A stretch of 64,000 bases of DNA from Bacillus sp. FJAT-50079 (GTDB lineage: Bacteria > Bacillota > Bacilli > Bacillales > Bacillaceae_C): positions 434,001 through 498,000 of the forward strand of contig NZ_JAGYPD010000004.1 in NCBI RefSeq assembly GCF_018343515.1, written 5' to 3'. The translations under genes and the position numbers were made by a program. Numbering within the stretch: the stretch's first letter is position 1; each line of letters opens with the position of its first letter. Below are positions 38,117 through 48,838 of the stretch, one piece after another. The notes under the pieces were generated by a model. It was not told the origin of the DNA. It searched no databases and saw nothing but the letters and a program-made list of their open reading frames with translations.

Positions 38117-39371
38117 TTTTTTCATAGATCGCTGCGAGCGCTTGTTCAAATTTTCCCGTCCGTTTGGGTTTGTAGTATTGGCGATTTTTAAGCTTATCAG
38201 GTAAATATTGCTGTTTCACCCAACCGCTTTCGTAGTCATGCGGATATTTATAATCAATCCCTCTTCCAAGCTCCGCGGCTCCTTTATAATGAGCGTCTTT
38301 TAAGTGAAGCGGCACTTCACCGCTTTTTCCTGCACGGATATCCGCTAATGCTTCATCAATCGCGACATTCGCCGAATTCGATTTGGGAGATAGGCAAAGC
38401 TCAATGACGGCGTTCGCAAGTGGAATTCGAGCTTCAGGAAATCCAATTTTTTCAGCGGTTTGAATGGCCGCAAGTGTTCGAGGACCTGCCTGTGGATTGG
38501 CAAGACCGATATCCTCATAGGCAATGACGAGCAAACGTCTTGAAATGCTCGGTAAATCACCTGCTTCGATTAAGCGACCTAAATAATGAAGGGCAGCATT
38601 CGCATCGCTTCCTCGAATCGACTTTTGAAATCCGCTAAGTACATCATAATGAGCATCACCGCCTTTATCGTGAGCGAGGCTTTTTTTCTGTAAACATTCC
38701 TCTGCGACAGTTGTCGTAATATGGATCGTTCCATTTTCATCCGGCTCTGTTGACAAAACGGCTAGTTCTAGTGCGTTTAAGGCGCTTCTTGCATCGCCAT
38801 TGCTTGCATTTGCTAAATGTTCAAACGCGGTATCTTCGATGGAAATTGAGTAATTGCCTAGACCGCGTTCAGGATCTTCCAAAGCTCTTCGCAATGTTTG
38901 CTTCATATCATCCTCTGTTAATGGAAAGAGCTCAAAGATTTGACAACGGCTTCGAATCGCGGGATTAATTGCATGGTATGGATTACTTGTTGTAGCCCCA
39001 ATTAAAATAATCATGCCGCTTTCTAGATGGGGAAGTAAGAAATCTTGCTTGCCGCGATCGAGCCGATGAATTTCATCGAGCAATAGGATTACCTTTCCGC
39101 TCATTTTCCCTTCGGCTGCGACAATTTCTAAGTCCTTTTTATTATTGGTTACAGCATTCAATGTTCGAAACGCATATTTTGTGCTTCCAGCAATCGCACT
39201 GGCAATCGAGGTTTTCCCAATGCCGGGCGGTCCATATAAAATCATGGAAGAGAGCTGTCGTGCTTTTACCATTCTTGCAATGATCTTTCCTTCGCCGACT
39301 AAATGTTCTTGACCAGCCACTTCCTCAATCGATTGTGGACGCATTCGATAAGCTAACGGTTGATTTTTCAT
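38103..39371 (-). CDS. rarA: Replication-associated recombination AAA+ ATPase RarA
   Basis: MgsA/WRNIP1-family ATPase acting at stalled replication forks. The 422-residue protein has Walker A GPPGIGKTS near 45, Walker B ILLLDEIHR, sensor 1 ILIGATTSNP, and the C-terminal tetramerisation region with GIDYKYPHDYESGWVKQQYLP. GGAGTGA lies six bases before the ATG at 39371. Corresponds to yrvN of B. subtilis. Confidence 0.95.
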   Translation of the reverse strand: MKNQPLAYRMRPQSIEEVAGQEHLVGEGKIIARMVKARQLSSMILYGPPGIGKTSIASAIAGSTKYAFRTLNAVTNNKKDLEIVAAEGKMSGKVILLLDEIHRLDRGKQDFLLPHLESGMIILIGATTSNPYHAINPAIRSRCQIFELFPLTEDDMKQTLRRALEDPERGLGNYSISIEDTAFEHLANASNGDARSALNALELAVLSTEPDENGTIHITTTVAEECLQKKSLAHDKGGDAHYDVLSGFQKSIRGSDANAALHYLGRLIEAGDLPSISRRLLVIAYEDIGLANPQAGPRTLAAIQTAEKIGFPEARIPLANAVIELCLSPKSNSANVAIDEALADIRAGKSGEVPLHLKDAHYKGAAELGRGIDYKYPHDYESGWVKQQYLPDKLKNRQYYKPKRTGKFEQALAAIYEKIMRG

Positions 39372-39456
39372 AGAATTCACTCCAAACTGACGTTCCACAT
39401 GGTTTTGACTCTATCATATCAAACAAGGCGTATATATGCATATAAGAAGGTCATTA

Positions 39457-39465
39457 TGTTATAAT
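39457..39465 (+). promoter_or_regulatory. Extended -10 promoter of the YczE-type gene
   Basis: TGT-TATAAT, 26 bases before the ATG. The -35 is weak. Confidence 0.6.
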
Positions 39466-39491
39466 GGACAAATGCAAAGGAGTATGGAACG

Positions 39492-40154
39492 ATGAGAAAA
39501 ACAGATCATATACAGGCAAGATTACTTATATTTACGATCGGACTACTGATCATGTCACTTGGAATTGTCCTTATGATTATTTCTGATTTCGGCGTATCCC
39601 CGTGGGATGTCCTACACGTCGGACTGTATTATCAGCTCGGGTTGACAATTGGAACGTGGTCGATTATTGTTGGCATTATTATTCTAGGAAGCTCAGCACT
39701 AATGATGAAAGAATGGCCTCAATTCGGAGCCTATTTAAATATGATATTAATTGGAATATTTATTGATATGTATATGCTGATCCCATTTTTAACGGAGCCG
39801 GCGAGTTGGCTTGGAAAAGTCATTATGTTTACGATTGGAATGATCCTTTATGCTTACGGAATGGGAATTTACTTGTCTGCTGAGCTCGGATCAGGTCCTC
39901 GTGACAGCTTTATGATTGCATTGCAAGAACGAACCGGGTGGAAAATTTCCAATTCACGGCGAGTGATGGAAATCACGGTGCTTATTATCGGCTGGCTTCT
40001 TGGTGGTCCTGTTTTTATCGGGACGATTGTGTTCAGCGTTGCAGTTGGAACCTTTATTGGCATGGCATTGCCTCATTGTAAAAAAATCACAGATAAAATA
40101 TTAAACAAAGCTAATTATGAAAAGAAACAAATAGAACGGAGTGCAAATGGATGA
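39492..40154 (+). CDS. YczE/YitT-type integral membrane protein
   Basis: A 220-residue membrane protein with about five helices, including IFTIGLLIMSLGIVLMI and the conserved-looking SDFGVSPWDVLHVGL and AELGSGPRDSFMIAL segments of the YczE/YyaS/YitT superfamily, whose function is unknown. It overlaps the cymR start by four bases (ATGA). This gene is not at this place in B. subtilis. AAAGGAG precedes the ATG. Confidence 0.85.
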   Translation: MRKTDHIQARLLIFTIGLLIMSLGIVLMIISDFGVSPWDVLHVGLYYQLGLTIGTWSIIVGIIILGSSALMMKEWPQFGAYLNMILIGIFIDMYMLIPFLTEPASWLGKVIMFTIGMILYAYGMGIYLSAELGSGPRDSFMIALQERTGWKISNSRRVMEITVLIIGWLLGGPVFIGTIVFSVAVGTFIGMALPHCKKITDKILNKANYEKKQIERSANG

Positions 40155-40570
40155 AAATCTCGACAAAAGGAAGATACGGTCTTACGATCATGATTGAATT
40201 AGGAAAAAGACATGGAGAAGGGCCGACTTCATTAAAAGCGATTGCGAAAGCTCATAATCTTTCAGAACATTATTTAGAGCAATTAGCAGGTCCTTTGCGG
40301 AATGCAGGACTTGTTCGTAGCATAAGAGGGGCATACGGCGGCTATGTGCTGGCTGACGAACCATCGAAGATTACGGCTGGTGATATTATTCGTGTTCTCG
40401 AAGGACCGATTAGCCCTGTCGAAGGGATTGAAGATGAAGAACCGGCAAAGCGAGAGCTATGGATGAGAATTCGCGATGCGGTAAAGGATGTATTGGATAA
40501 TACAACCGTGGAAGATTTGGCAAATCATACGGATGATGGTCAATCAGAACCGTATATGTTTTATATTTAA
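40151..40570 (+). CDS. cymR: Rrf2-family cysteine metabolism repressor CymR
   Basis: Global repressor of cysteine uptake and synthesis in Bacillales, acting with CysK as corepressor partner. The 139-residue Rrf2 protein opens MKISTKGRYGLTIMIELGKR, with the winged helix at about 1-80. It has no cysteines at all, so it cannot carry the iron-sulfur cluster of IscR, which fits CymR. It lies directly upstream of a cysteine desulfurase and mnmA, as in B. subtilis (yrzC-yrvO-trmU). Confidence 0.92.
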   Translation: MKISTKGRYGLTIMIELGKRHGEGPTSLKAIAKAHNLSEHYLEQLAGPLRNAGLVRSIRGAYGGYVLADEPSKITAGDIIRVLEGPISPVEGIEDEEPAKRELWMRIRDAVKDVLDNTTVEDLANHTDDGQSEPYMFYI

Positions 40571-40591
40571 TCCCGAAAACAGGTGACAAAG

Positions 40592-42866
<2,275 letters not shown>

Positions 42867-42872
42867 AGTGGA

Positions 42873-42905
42873 GCTGCTCATATTGATGATGAGCGGCTTT
42901 TTTTG
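42873..42905 (+). terminator. Rho-independent terminator after mnmA
   Basis: GCTGCTCAT pairs with ATGAGCGGC (one G-U) around seven bases, followed by seven T residues. Confidence 0.92.
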
Positions 42906-42975
42906 ATCAATATATATAGTTATGTTTCGATTATGATAGAAAATCTCGTGCTAGAAAAGCCGTCTAGTTATCATC

Positions 42976-43243
42976 ATGTTGACATTGATTGATGAGCTGT
43001 TTGAAGAATTTGTCTTGTTTTTTACTGAAGATTTATATGGAGACATTGATTTTAATAGCCCTGAATTTTCGCAACAGGAACTATTTAAGGTGATTATTCA
43101 GAAGAAAAAGGAATAGAGAAAGGTATGATTGAAGCTAAAAAACCTCGCATTGAAATTAATTCAAGAAGAATTTTCAGATGAATATCGCAAAGCTAACGGA
43201 ATTGTCGTTAAAACAAATTAAGGACTTGCGCTTGAATTTATGA
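42976..43243 (+). pseudogene. Decayed Rpn/DUF4351-like gene remnant
   Basis: ATG 42976 opens a 46-codon fragment with IDELFEEFVLFFTEDL and IDFNSPEFSQQELFKVI, resembling the N-terminus of the Rpn/DUF4351 (PD-(D/E)XK transposase-like) proteins common in Bacillus. It stops at 43116. After about 20 bases a second fragment begins, LALKLIQEEFSDEY. With a +1 shift at about 43180 it continues AKLTELSLKQIKDLRLNL and stops at 43243, which is the usual C-terminal helix of that family. The central two thirds are missing. I read this as a deleted, frameshifted gene relic. Confidence 0.6.
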
Positions 43244-43290
43244 TTGATAAGAGCTAACCGTAGTAAGAACATGAATAATAAGGTTATAAC

Positions 43291-43316
43291 AAGAGCTTAG
43301 GGCTTCTAAGCTCTTT
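43291..43316. terminator. Hairpin at the 3' end of the VOC gene
   Basis: AAGAGCTTAG pairs with CTAAGCTCTT around GGCTT. T runs on either side are short, so termination strength is uncertain. Confidence 0.5.
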
Positions 43317-43327
43317 GATGAAACAAA

Positions 43328-43690
43328 TTAAATTACTTGAGTCATTTCCACTCTGTTTCCGAATGGATCTCTGAACTCAAAACGTTCAACCCCTGGTATT
43401 TTGATTGCTTCAGTGATCTGGATGTTATTTAGTTCCAATACTTTCCTCCAATATGATATATCATCGACTTGATATGCCAAATGGGCTTTTGTTGTTAATC
43501 GATCAAATCCATCTTCTGTCCCTACATGAACTTCCCTATTTCCGACCTCCAACCAAAATCCCCCAAGTTTTTTCAATGCTTCAGGTTGTTCTTTCTCGGG
43601 TAAACCGAGTATTTGGCAATAGAATTTTCTCCCCTCTTCTTCAGCGCCTTTTGGAATTGTAATTTGGGCGTGATGCAAGCCAAGAATCAT
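43328..43690 (-). CDS. VOC/glyoxalase-family protein
   Basis: A 120-residue vicinal-oxygen-chelate fold protein with HHAQITIPKGAEEEGRKFY at the start, a second metal-ligand region KAHLAYQVDDI and the C-terminal RFEFRDPFGNRVEMTQ. The pattern of one His in each half and a late Glu fits a metal-dependent lyase or dioxygenase, but the substrate cannot be read. AAAGGAGTGG precedes the ATG. It is absent from this place in B. subtilis and lies beside a gene relic, so this is probably a small variable spot. Confidence 0.85.
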   Translation of the reverse strand: MILGLHHAQITIPKGAEEEGRKFYCQILGLPEKEQPEALKKLGGFWLEVGNREVHVGTEDGFDRLTTKAHLAYQVDDISYWRKVLELNNIQITEAIKIPGVERFEFRDPFGNRVEMTQVI

Positions 43691-43780
43691 ATAACCACTC
43701 CTTTATCAATGAACACAATTAAAATGTTCTATCCCTGTAATTATGAAAAAAGTTAGGATTACTTACTATTTTAAAGCTTA

Positions 43781-43817
43781 AAGTATAATAAGTGAAATGC
43801 AGATTTATTATACTTTT
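43781..43817. repeat. 12-bp AT-rich inverted repeat
   Basis: AAAGTATAATAA and TTATTATACTTT form perfect arms around 13 bases, between the divergent VOC and yrrB genes. The arms contain -10-like sequence. It could be an operator or a hairpin. The rest of this 260-base gap is AT-rich and otherwise empty apart from the yrrB promoter. Confidence 0.7.
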
Positions 43818-43910
43818 TAATAAGTATTGCTTATATAGATAGTTGTCTTGCAGAAAAATAAATCGCGAAGAGGAATTGGCCGCTAACGTTACATGCACTG
43901 GCAATTAATA

Positions 43911-43919
43911 TGGTATAAT
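43911..43919 (+). promoter_or_regulatory. Extended -10 promoter of yrrB
   Basis: TGG-TATAAT, 31 bases before the ATG; no strong -35. Confidence 0.6.
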
Positions 43920-43950
43920 TCCCTTATTAATGAAGTTCGGAGTGTGAAAG

Positions 43951-44622
43951 ATGGACAAGAATTTACAAGGAATTGAATATTTACAACAAGGAAAATACGA
44001 AAAAGCGGTGCAAATGTTTACAGAGGCAATCGAAGAAAATCCGACAGATCCCGTTGCCTATGTCAATTTTGCCAATGTATTCATTTCGCTTGGAGATATA
44101 GCAAGAGCTGAGGAATTTTTAAAGCGGGCAATTGAAGTCGATGATCAAGCATCGGCCGCCTATTACAGTTATGGGAATCTTTTTTATAATCAGGAGAAGT
44201 ATGAAGAGGCATCAGGGATGTATGGAAAAGCCTTATTAATCGGCCCTGAGTCGAATGATCTTCTTTATATGCTTGGAATGACGCTCGTAAATTTAAATCG
44301 AGTCGAAATGGCACTTCCTTATTTGCAGAGAAGTGTTGAATTGAATGAAAAAGATGCAGAAGCAACGTTTCAATTTGGCTTAGCATTGGCACGAACGGAA
44401 GTGTATGATGAAGCAATTAAGCAATTAGAGAAAGTAATCGAGCTCGAACCTGATCATGCGGATGCATTGTATAATCTTGGGGTTGCGTATGCTGCTCATT
44501 TTGAAGATGCGGAAAAAGCTCTTGAAGCATTTAATCAAGTATTAGCGATTCAACCGACCCATGCGCTCGCTGCCAATGGAAAGAAACTAATGGAATCCGC
44601 GCTTACTGAAGGTAAAGAGTAA
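43951..44622 (+). CDS. yrrB: Tetratricopeptide repeat protein YrrB
   Basis: A 223-residue protein made almost entirely of five to six TPR motifs (A-A-Y--Y-G-L pattern; for example AAYYSYGNLFYNQEKYEEA and ADALYNLGVAYAAHFEDAE). No signal peptide or membrane segment is present, so it is cytoplasmic. B. subtilis YrrB, in the same place, is a TPR protein whose partner is not established. recD2 follows after 24 bases. Confidence 0.9.
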   Translation: MDKNLQGIEYLQQGKYEKAVQMFTEAIEENPTDPVAYVNFANVFISLGDIARAEEFLKRAIEVDDQASAAYYSYGNLFYNQEKYEEASGMYGKALLIGPESNDLLYMLGMTLVNLNRVEMALPYLQRSVELNEKDAEATFQFGLALARTEVYDEAIKQLEKVIELEPDHADALYNLGVAYAAHFEDAEKALEAFNQVLAIQPTHALAANGKKLMESALTEGKE

Positions 44623-44646
44623 TAACGAAGGAATGGGAGGTCAGTC

Positions 44647-47055
44647 ATGGAAGAGCAAGATTCACTTGACCTGTTTTCTGAACATGAAAAATATATAAAA
44701 GGCCGCCATCTCGTGACGATTTTCCATAATGAACAAAATTTCTATTCGGTCATCCGTGTGAGGGTCGAAGAAACAAATGATACGTATTCAGATAAAGAGG
44801 CGGTTATTACAGGCCATTTCCCTAAAATACATGAAGAAGAATCGTATTTATTTTATGGGGATTTTAAAGAACACCCAAGGTTTGGGCTGCAATTTCATGC
44901 CAAGCATTTTAAAAAGGAAATGCCACAAACAAAGCAAGGTGTTGCAACCTATTTATCAAGTGGGTTGTTTAAAGGTGTTGGAAAAAAAACAGCCGAACGA
45001 ATTGTCGAGGTGCTTGGAGAAAATGCAATAAGTAAAATTCTTGAGCAGCCATCTTTATTAGACAGTGTTCCACGGCTGGGTGCAGAAACGGCGAAAGAAT
45101 TATACGAATCATTACTCGAACATCAAGGGCTTGAGCAAGTGATGATTCGACTTAGCGAGTATGGATTTGGTTCGCAAATGGCATTGAAAATCTATCAGGC
45201 ATATAAAGAGGAAACATTAACGGTTATACAGACGAATCCGTATAAGCTAATCGAGAATGTCGAGGGAATCGGCTTTGGCAGAGCGGATGAACTCGGCTCG
45301 CAAATGGGGATAAAAGGAAATCATCCTGATCGGATTAAAGCTGGCTGCCTTTACGTACTGGAGCAAGAATGTATGCAAAATGGTCATGTGTATGTCGATG
45401 CGGTCGATATGTTAGAAAACGTCAAACAATTATTGGAAGCTAGTCAGCCAATTGACATTCCTTTTCAAGACATTTCTCAAGAATTAATTAAGCTAGAAGA
45501 AGAAGGAAAGGTTGTTGGCGAAAATAAACGAGTGTACATGCCTTCACTTTATTTTTCCGAGAAAGGAATCGTAACGAATCTTCAACGGATTATGGAGCAG
45601 ACGGAGTATACGGATCAATTCCCTGAATCGGAATTTCTTTTAGCGCTTGGGGATTTAGAAGATCGCTTAGGTGTTCATTATGCGCCATCACAAAAAGAAG
45701 CGATTCAAATGGCGTTAATGAATCCGATGATGATTTTAACCGGAGGTCCGGGAACTGGGAAAACAACAGTCATCAAAGGGATTGTTGAGCTTTATGCGGA
45801 GTTGCACGGATGCTCCCTTGATCCGTATTCATATAAAAAAGAAGAGCCATTCCCGATTTTATTAGCCGCTCCAACGGGACGAGCTGCGAAACGGATGGCC
45901 GAATCGACAGGTCTGCCAGCGATGACGATTCATCGATTGCTCGGGATGAATGCTCAAGACAATCTTGATAGTGAAGAAGAGCGAGAAATCGAAGGGAAGC
46001 TGCTTATTGTCGATGAAATGTCGATGGTCGATACATGGCTTGCCCATCAACTGCTTAGAGCGTTGCCCCAGCATATTCAAGTCATTTTTGTCGGTGACGA
46101 AGATCAATTGCCATCGGTTGGACCGGGACAAGTACTAAAAGATTTGCTTAAATCTGAAAAAATTCCGACCGTTCAATTGACGGATATATATCGACAGGCA
46201 GAGGGCTCATCGATTATCGAACTCGCACATGAAATCAAAAAGGGGCAATTGCCAGCAGATGTAACAAAGCCACAGCAAGACCGTTCATTCATTCGCTGTC
46301 AAACTTCGCAAATTGCTGAAGCGGTTGAAAAGGTCGTTTTAAACGCAAAGAAAAAAGGATATGCGGCGAAGGATATTCAAGTGTTAGCGCCGATGTATCG
46401 CGGACCCGCCGGCATTGATCAATTAAATCTCGTACTTCAGGAAATATTTAATCCCAATCAAGATGGAACCCGCAAGGAATTGAAGTTCGGTGATGTAACG
46501 TATCGGATTGGCGACAAAGTATTACAGCTTGTCAATCAGCCCGAACAAAATGTATTTAACGGTGACATGGGAGAAATTGTCTCAATCTTTTATGCTAAGG
46601 AAAACACGGAAAAACAAGACATGGTCATTGTTTCGTTTGAAGGGATTGAGGTTACGTACACGAGGGCGGATTTAAATCAAATTACCCACGCATTTTGCTG
46701 TTCCATCCATAAGTCACAAGGGAGTGAATTTCCAATTGTCATTCTCCCCGTTGTTAAAAGTTATTACAGAATGCTGCGAAGAAATTTATTGTACACAGCG
46801 ATAACAAGAAGCAGGCAGTTTTTAATTATATGTGGGGAAGAAAGTGCTTTTCGGATGGGGATTGAAAGAGAGGATGATCAAAAAAGGAAAACTTCTCTTT
46901 TAGAAAAACTAACATTATCCTTCCCATCGTCAGTTGAAAACGGCCAAAATGAAGAAGCACTCGTACTTACAGAAGAGACGATTCAACTGATTGATCCAAT
47001 GATCGGCATGGAAAATATTTCACCTTATGATTTCATGGAACGTGAAATAAGCTAA
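44647..47055 (+). CDS. recD2: ATP-dependent DNA helicase RecD2
   Basis: SF1B 5'-3' helicase of the RecD2/YrrC type, involved in fork progression and repair independently of RecBC. Of 802 residues, the N-terminal extension contains helix-hairpin-helix elements (FKGVGKKTAERIVEVLG; VEGIGFGRADELG), Walker A GGPGTGKTT is near residue 370, Walker B is LLIVDEMSMVD, the SH3-like insertion follows and the final motif VI region is RNLLYTAITRSR. Organisation as in B. subtilis yrrB-yrrC. Confidence 0.95.
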   Translation: MEEQDSLDLFSEHEKYIKGRHLVTIFHNEQNFYSVIRVRVEETNDTYSDKEAVITGHFPKIHEEESYLFYGDFKEHPRFGLQFHAKHFKKEMPQTKQGVATYLSSGLFKGVGKKTAERIVEVLGENAISKILEQPSLLDSVPRLGAETAKELYESLLEHQGLEQVMIRLSEYGFGSQMALKIYQAYKEETLTVIQTNPYKLIENVEGIGFGRADELGSQMGIKGNHPDRIKAGCLYVLEQECMQNGHVYVDAVDMLENVKQLLEASQPIDIPFQDISQELIKLEEEGKVVGENKRVYMPSLYFSEKGIVTNLQRIMEQTEYTDQFPESEFLLALGDLEDRLGVHYAPSQKEAIQMALMNPMMILTGGPGTGKTTVIKGIVELYAELHGCSLDPYSYKKEEPFPILLAAPTGRAAKRMAESTGLPAMTIHRLLGMNAQDNLDSEEEREIEGKLLIVDEMSMVDTWLAHQLLRALPQHIQVIFVGDEDQLPSVGPGQVLKDLLKSEKIPTVQLTDIYRQAEGSSIIELAHEIKKGQLPADVTKPQQDRSFIRCQTSQIAEAVEKVVLNAKKKGYAAKDIQVLAPMYRGPAGIDQLNLVLQEIFNPNQDGTRKELKFGDVTYRIGDKVLQLVNQPEQNVFNGDMGEIVSIFYAKENTEKQDMVIVSFEGIEVTYTRADLNQITHAFCCSIHKSQGSEFPIVILPVVKSYYRMLRRNLLYTAITRSRQFLIICGEESAFRMGIEREDDQKRKTSLLEKLTLSFPSSVENGQNEEALVLTEETIQLIDPMIGMENISPYDFMEREIS

Positions 47056-47085
47056 GGCTGTCCCAAAAAAAGGGCAGCCTTTCTT
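47054..47085 (+). terminator. Rho-independent terminator after recD2
   Basis: AAGGCTG-t-CCC pairs with GGG-CAGCCTT around a run of A, followed by TTCTT. It faces the convergent DUF4183 gene. Confidence 0.8.
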
Positions 47086-47096
47086 CTGTTTAGCGA

Positions 47097-47417
47097 TTAG
47101 ACAACGGTTACTAAATCAACCGCTTCTAAAATGATAGGAGTTCCAGCGCTAATGGTACCAGTAATTGTGTTGAAGGTAATTTCATCTGCATCGACAGAAT
47201 ATGCACCGCCTTCTTGAAGGACACCATTCACATACAGATTATAGTATCCGTTTGTTACGATTGGAAATTCTGTTGCAGCTGTACCCGTATCGTCAAAAAA
47301 GTCGGTAGCAGGGACGGTTGTTCCATCAGTTATTACTAGTGCATCTGCTAATACATTGAAAAATCGCGTAGAGGTTCCTGTAACATTTACATGAATGTTC
47401 ATAAGGGATAACGCCAC
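47097..47417 (-). CDS. DUF4183 protein 1
   Basis: A 106-residue protein rich in Thr, Val and Asn, with the DUF4183 core FPIVTNGYYNLYVNGVLQEGGAYSV and the terminal TISAGTPIILEAV. DUF4183 proteins occur in spore-forming Bacilli, often near collagen-like or exosporium genes; the exact role is unknown. The start is GTG 47417, six bases after AAGGAGGTG. It lies 81 bases downstream of a second DUF4183 gene in the same direction, so the two are probably cotranscribed. Confidence 0.8.
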   Translation of the reverse strand: MALSLMNIHVNVTGTSTRFFNVLADALVITDGTTVPATDFFDDTGTAATEFPIVTNGYYNLYVNGVLQEGGAYSVDADEITFNTITGTISAGTPIILEAVDLVTVV

Positions 47418-47498
47418 ATTGTTCACCTCCTTTATCTTATAATTATTCAAAACCAATCGTAATGATAGGGCTGACGATATCATCCAATTGTATTATTT

Positions 47499-47954
47499 TT
47501 ATACGGTTATTTTCGCTGTGAAGCCAATGGACTCAACAATGATCGGTGTTCCTGCTGTAATCGACTGTTCAACCGGATGAATGGATAAGAAATTACGACC
47601 GACTACATATAAACTGCCCTCTTGCATAACACCGTTAATGAATAGATTCACATATCCATTTGGGCTAAATGTAGTAAATTCATCCACCTGCTCTCCACGA
47701 TCATTTGTAAAAAAATTAGCTGGAAAATTTGCTCCCTCTACTAAAGAGAGCGTATTTTGGGGAATATAGAAGTGGCGTTTCACAATCGGAATGATTTGAA
47801 TGTCTGAAACATTAAGTGGAGCAAATCCAATAATGGTAGGATTTACTTCAATATGCGGATTACATTCTATTTTATTTCTACTATTTACTAATTGATCACT
47901 TTTATCGATTGCTTTTTTTGCACTGCTCTTACCATTCATTCGATGATGCTTCAT
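47499..47954 (-). CDS. DUF4183 protein 2
   Basis: A 151-residue protein with a polar N-terminal extension (about 1-55, Lys/Ser/Asn-rich) and a C-terminal DUF4183 domain with FSPNGYVNLFINGVMQEGSLY and QSITAGTPIIVES. It shares the NGY-NL-(V/I)NGV-QEG core with its neighbour, so the two are tandem paralogues. TTGGAGGTG lies nine bases before the ATG at 47954. A possible SigK promoter lies upstream, which would fit a role on the spore surface, but that is inference. Confidence 0.8.
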   Translation of the reverse strand: MKHHRMNGKSSAKKAIDKSDQLVNSRNKIECNPHIEVNPTIIGFAPLNVSDIQIIPIVKRHFYIPQNTLSLVEGANFPANFFTNDRGEQVDEFTTFSPNGYVNLFINGVMQEGSLYVVGRNFLSIHPVEQSITAGTPIIVESIGFTAKITV

Positions 47955-47992
47955 TTGTATTTTCACCTCCAAATCATTCGGTTGATTCATAA

Positions 47993-48024
47993 TAAAATAT
48001 GGAATTTCCTGCGATCTGATTGTC
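47993..48024 (-). promoter_or_regulatory. Possible SigK promoter of the DUF4183 pair
   Basis: On the minus strand CATATTTTA matches the SigK -10 CATAnnnTA, with GACA upstream as an AC-type -35. The spacing is a base or two longer than ideal. Confidence 0.35.
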
Positions 48025-48112
48025 AATACACACAATTCAAGGAAAATATTTCAGTTCATGATTTTAGTTATCTTGAGCCAAACTAGAAATGTTCGGAAAG
48101 GTGGGGTGTGCT

Positions 48113-48631
48113 TTGCGGACATTTTCTCTTTTGAAAGGGATGCCAGTTTATGACGAAAAGGGAGAAATGCTTGGGGAAGTTTGCGATATTTGCATTCAGG
48201 AGAACGGGTATGTGTCGGATGTTTTGCTCCAACAAAAAGGTCTAATCGGCAAGAAAAGCAGGTTATCGATTCATCACATCCTTTCATTTGGTGAAAATGG
48301 GATTATGATTTCAAACCAAGATGTTTTGCTCGCTTATAAGGAAGTCCATTCTGAATATACGATGCATCATGCTCAGCCAATTTCGAAAAAAATGACGCTT
48401 TCCAAAGAAGGGAAGCAGCTTGGCTTGCTTGATGATGTATATTTTCTTGAAGAAATGGGAACAATCGTAGGCTATGAGCTGACTGATGGTTTCTTTTCTG
48501 ACATCACAGAAGGAAAGCGAGTAATTCGGACTCCCATCCCACCGAAGATTGGAAAAGATGCCATGATCGTGTCAGTAAACAAGCTGCGAGGTGGCAAGAG
48601 TAATGATGAAATGTCCGAATTGCCAAAGTAA
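48113..48631 (+). CDS. yrrD: PRC-barrel domain protein YrrD
   Basis: A 172-residue protein with two PRC-barrel-like halves: residues about 1-75 (FSLLKGMPVYDEKGEMLGEV) and about 95-165 (LSKEGKQLGLLDDVYFLEEMG). This domain is found in photosynthetic reaction centre H subunits and RimM; its role in Bacillus is unknown. TTG 48113 is chosen because GGAAAGGTGG lies about eight bases ahead, while the ATG at 48089 has no such site. The end overlaps the following zinc-ribbon gene by 29 bases. Confidence 0.8.
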   Translation: MRTFSLLKGMPVYDEKGEMLGEVCDICIQENGYVSDVLLQQKGLIGKKSRLSIHHILSFGENGIMISNQDVLLAYKEVHSEYTMHHAQPISKKMTLSKEGKQLGLLDDVYFLEEMGTIVGYELTDGFFSDITEGKRVIRTPIPPKIGKDAMIVSVNKLRGGKSNDEMSELPK

Positions 48632-48791
48632 GGACCTAGGTAAAATAGGCATCAATCAATATTATTGTTGGAGTTGTTTTATCGAATTGACCGTAGGTGG
48701 AAAAATGATTCATACACATCAAGTTGAAGAGGATGGTTCTTTAAGCTCACTTGATGATCTCTTTGATGAGCAAACAAGAAAATTGAGTTGA
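48603..48791 (+). CDS. YrzR-like zinc-ribbon small protein
   Basis: A 62-residue protein with CPNCQSKDLGKIG and YYCWSCFIEL, a CxxC...CxxC zinc ribbon, followed by an acidic tail. The function is unknown; a similar small gene lies between yrrD and yrrI in B. subtilis. GAGGTGG sits eight bases before ATG 48603, inside the end of yrrD, so translation is coupled. Confidence 0.75.
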   Translation: MMKCPNCQSKDLGKIGINQYYCWSCFIELTVGGKMIHTHQVEEDGSLSSLDDLFDEQTRKLS

Positions 48792-48798
48792 TGAAAGT

Positions 48799-48823
48799 AA
48801 AAAGCTGCCATTGGCGGCTTTTT
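48799..48823 (+). terminator. Terminator directly before yrrI
   Basis: AAAAAGC-t-GCC pairs with GGC-g-GCTTTTT around ATT. It ends four bases before the yrrI ribosome binding site, so it can act as terminator or attenuator for yrrI. Confidence 0.75.
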
Positions 48824-48838
48824 ATTAGGAGGGATACG

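Noticed and set aside
43328-43904. Horizontally acquired defence or mobile island between mnmA and yrrB
   Set aside because: Only one VOC gene and one decayed fragment are present, with ordinary composition and no integrase, transposase or nuclease partner.
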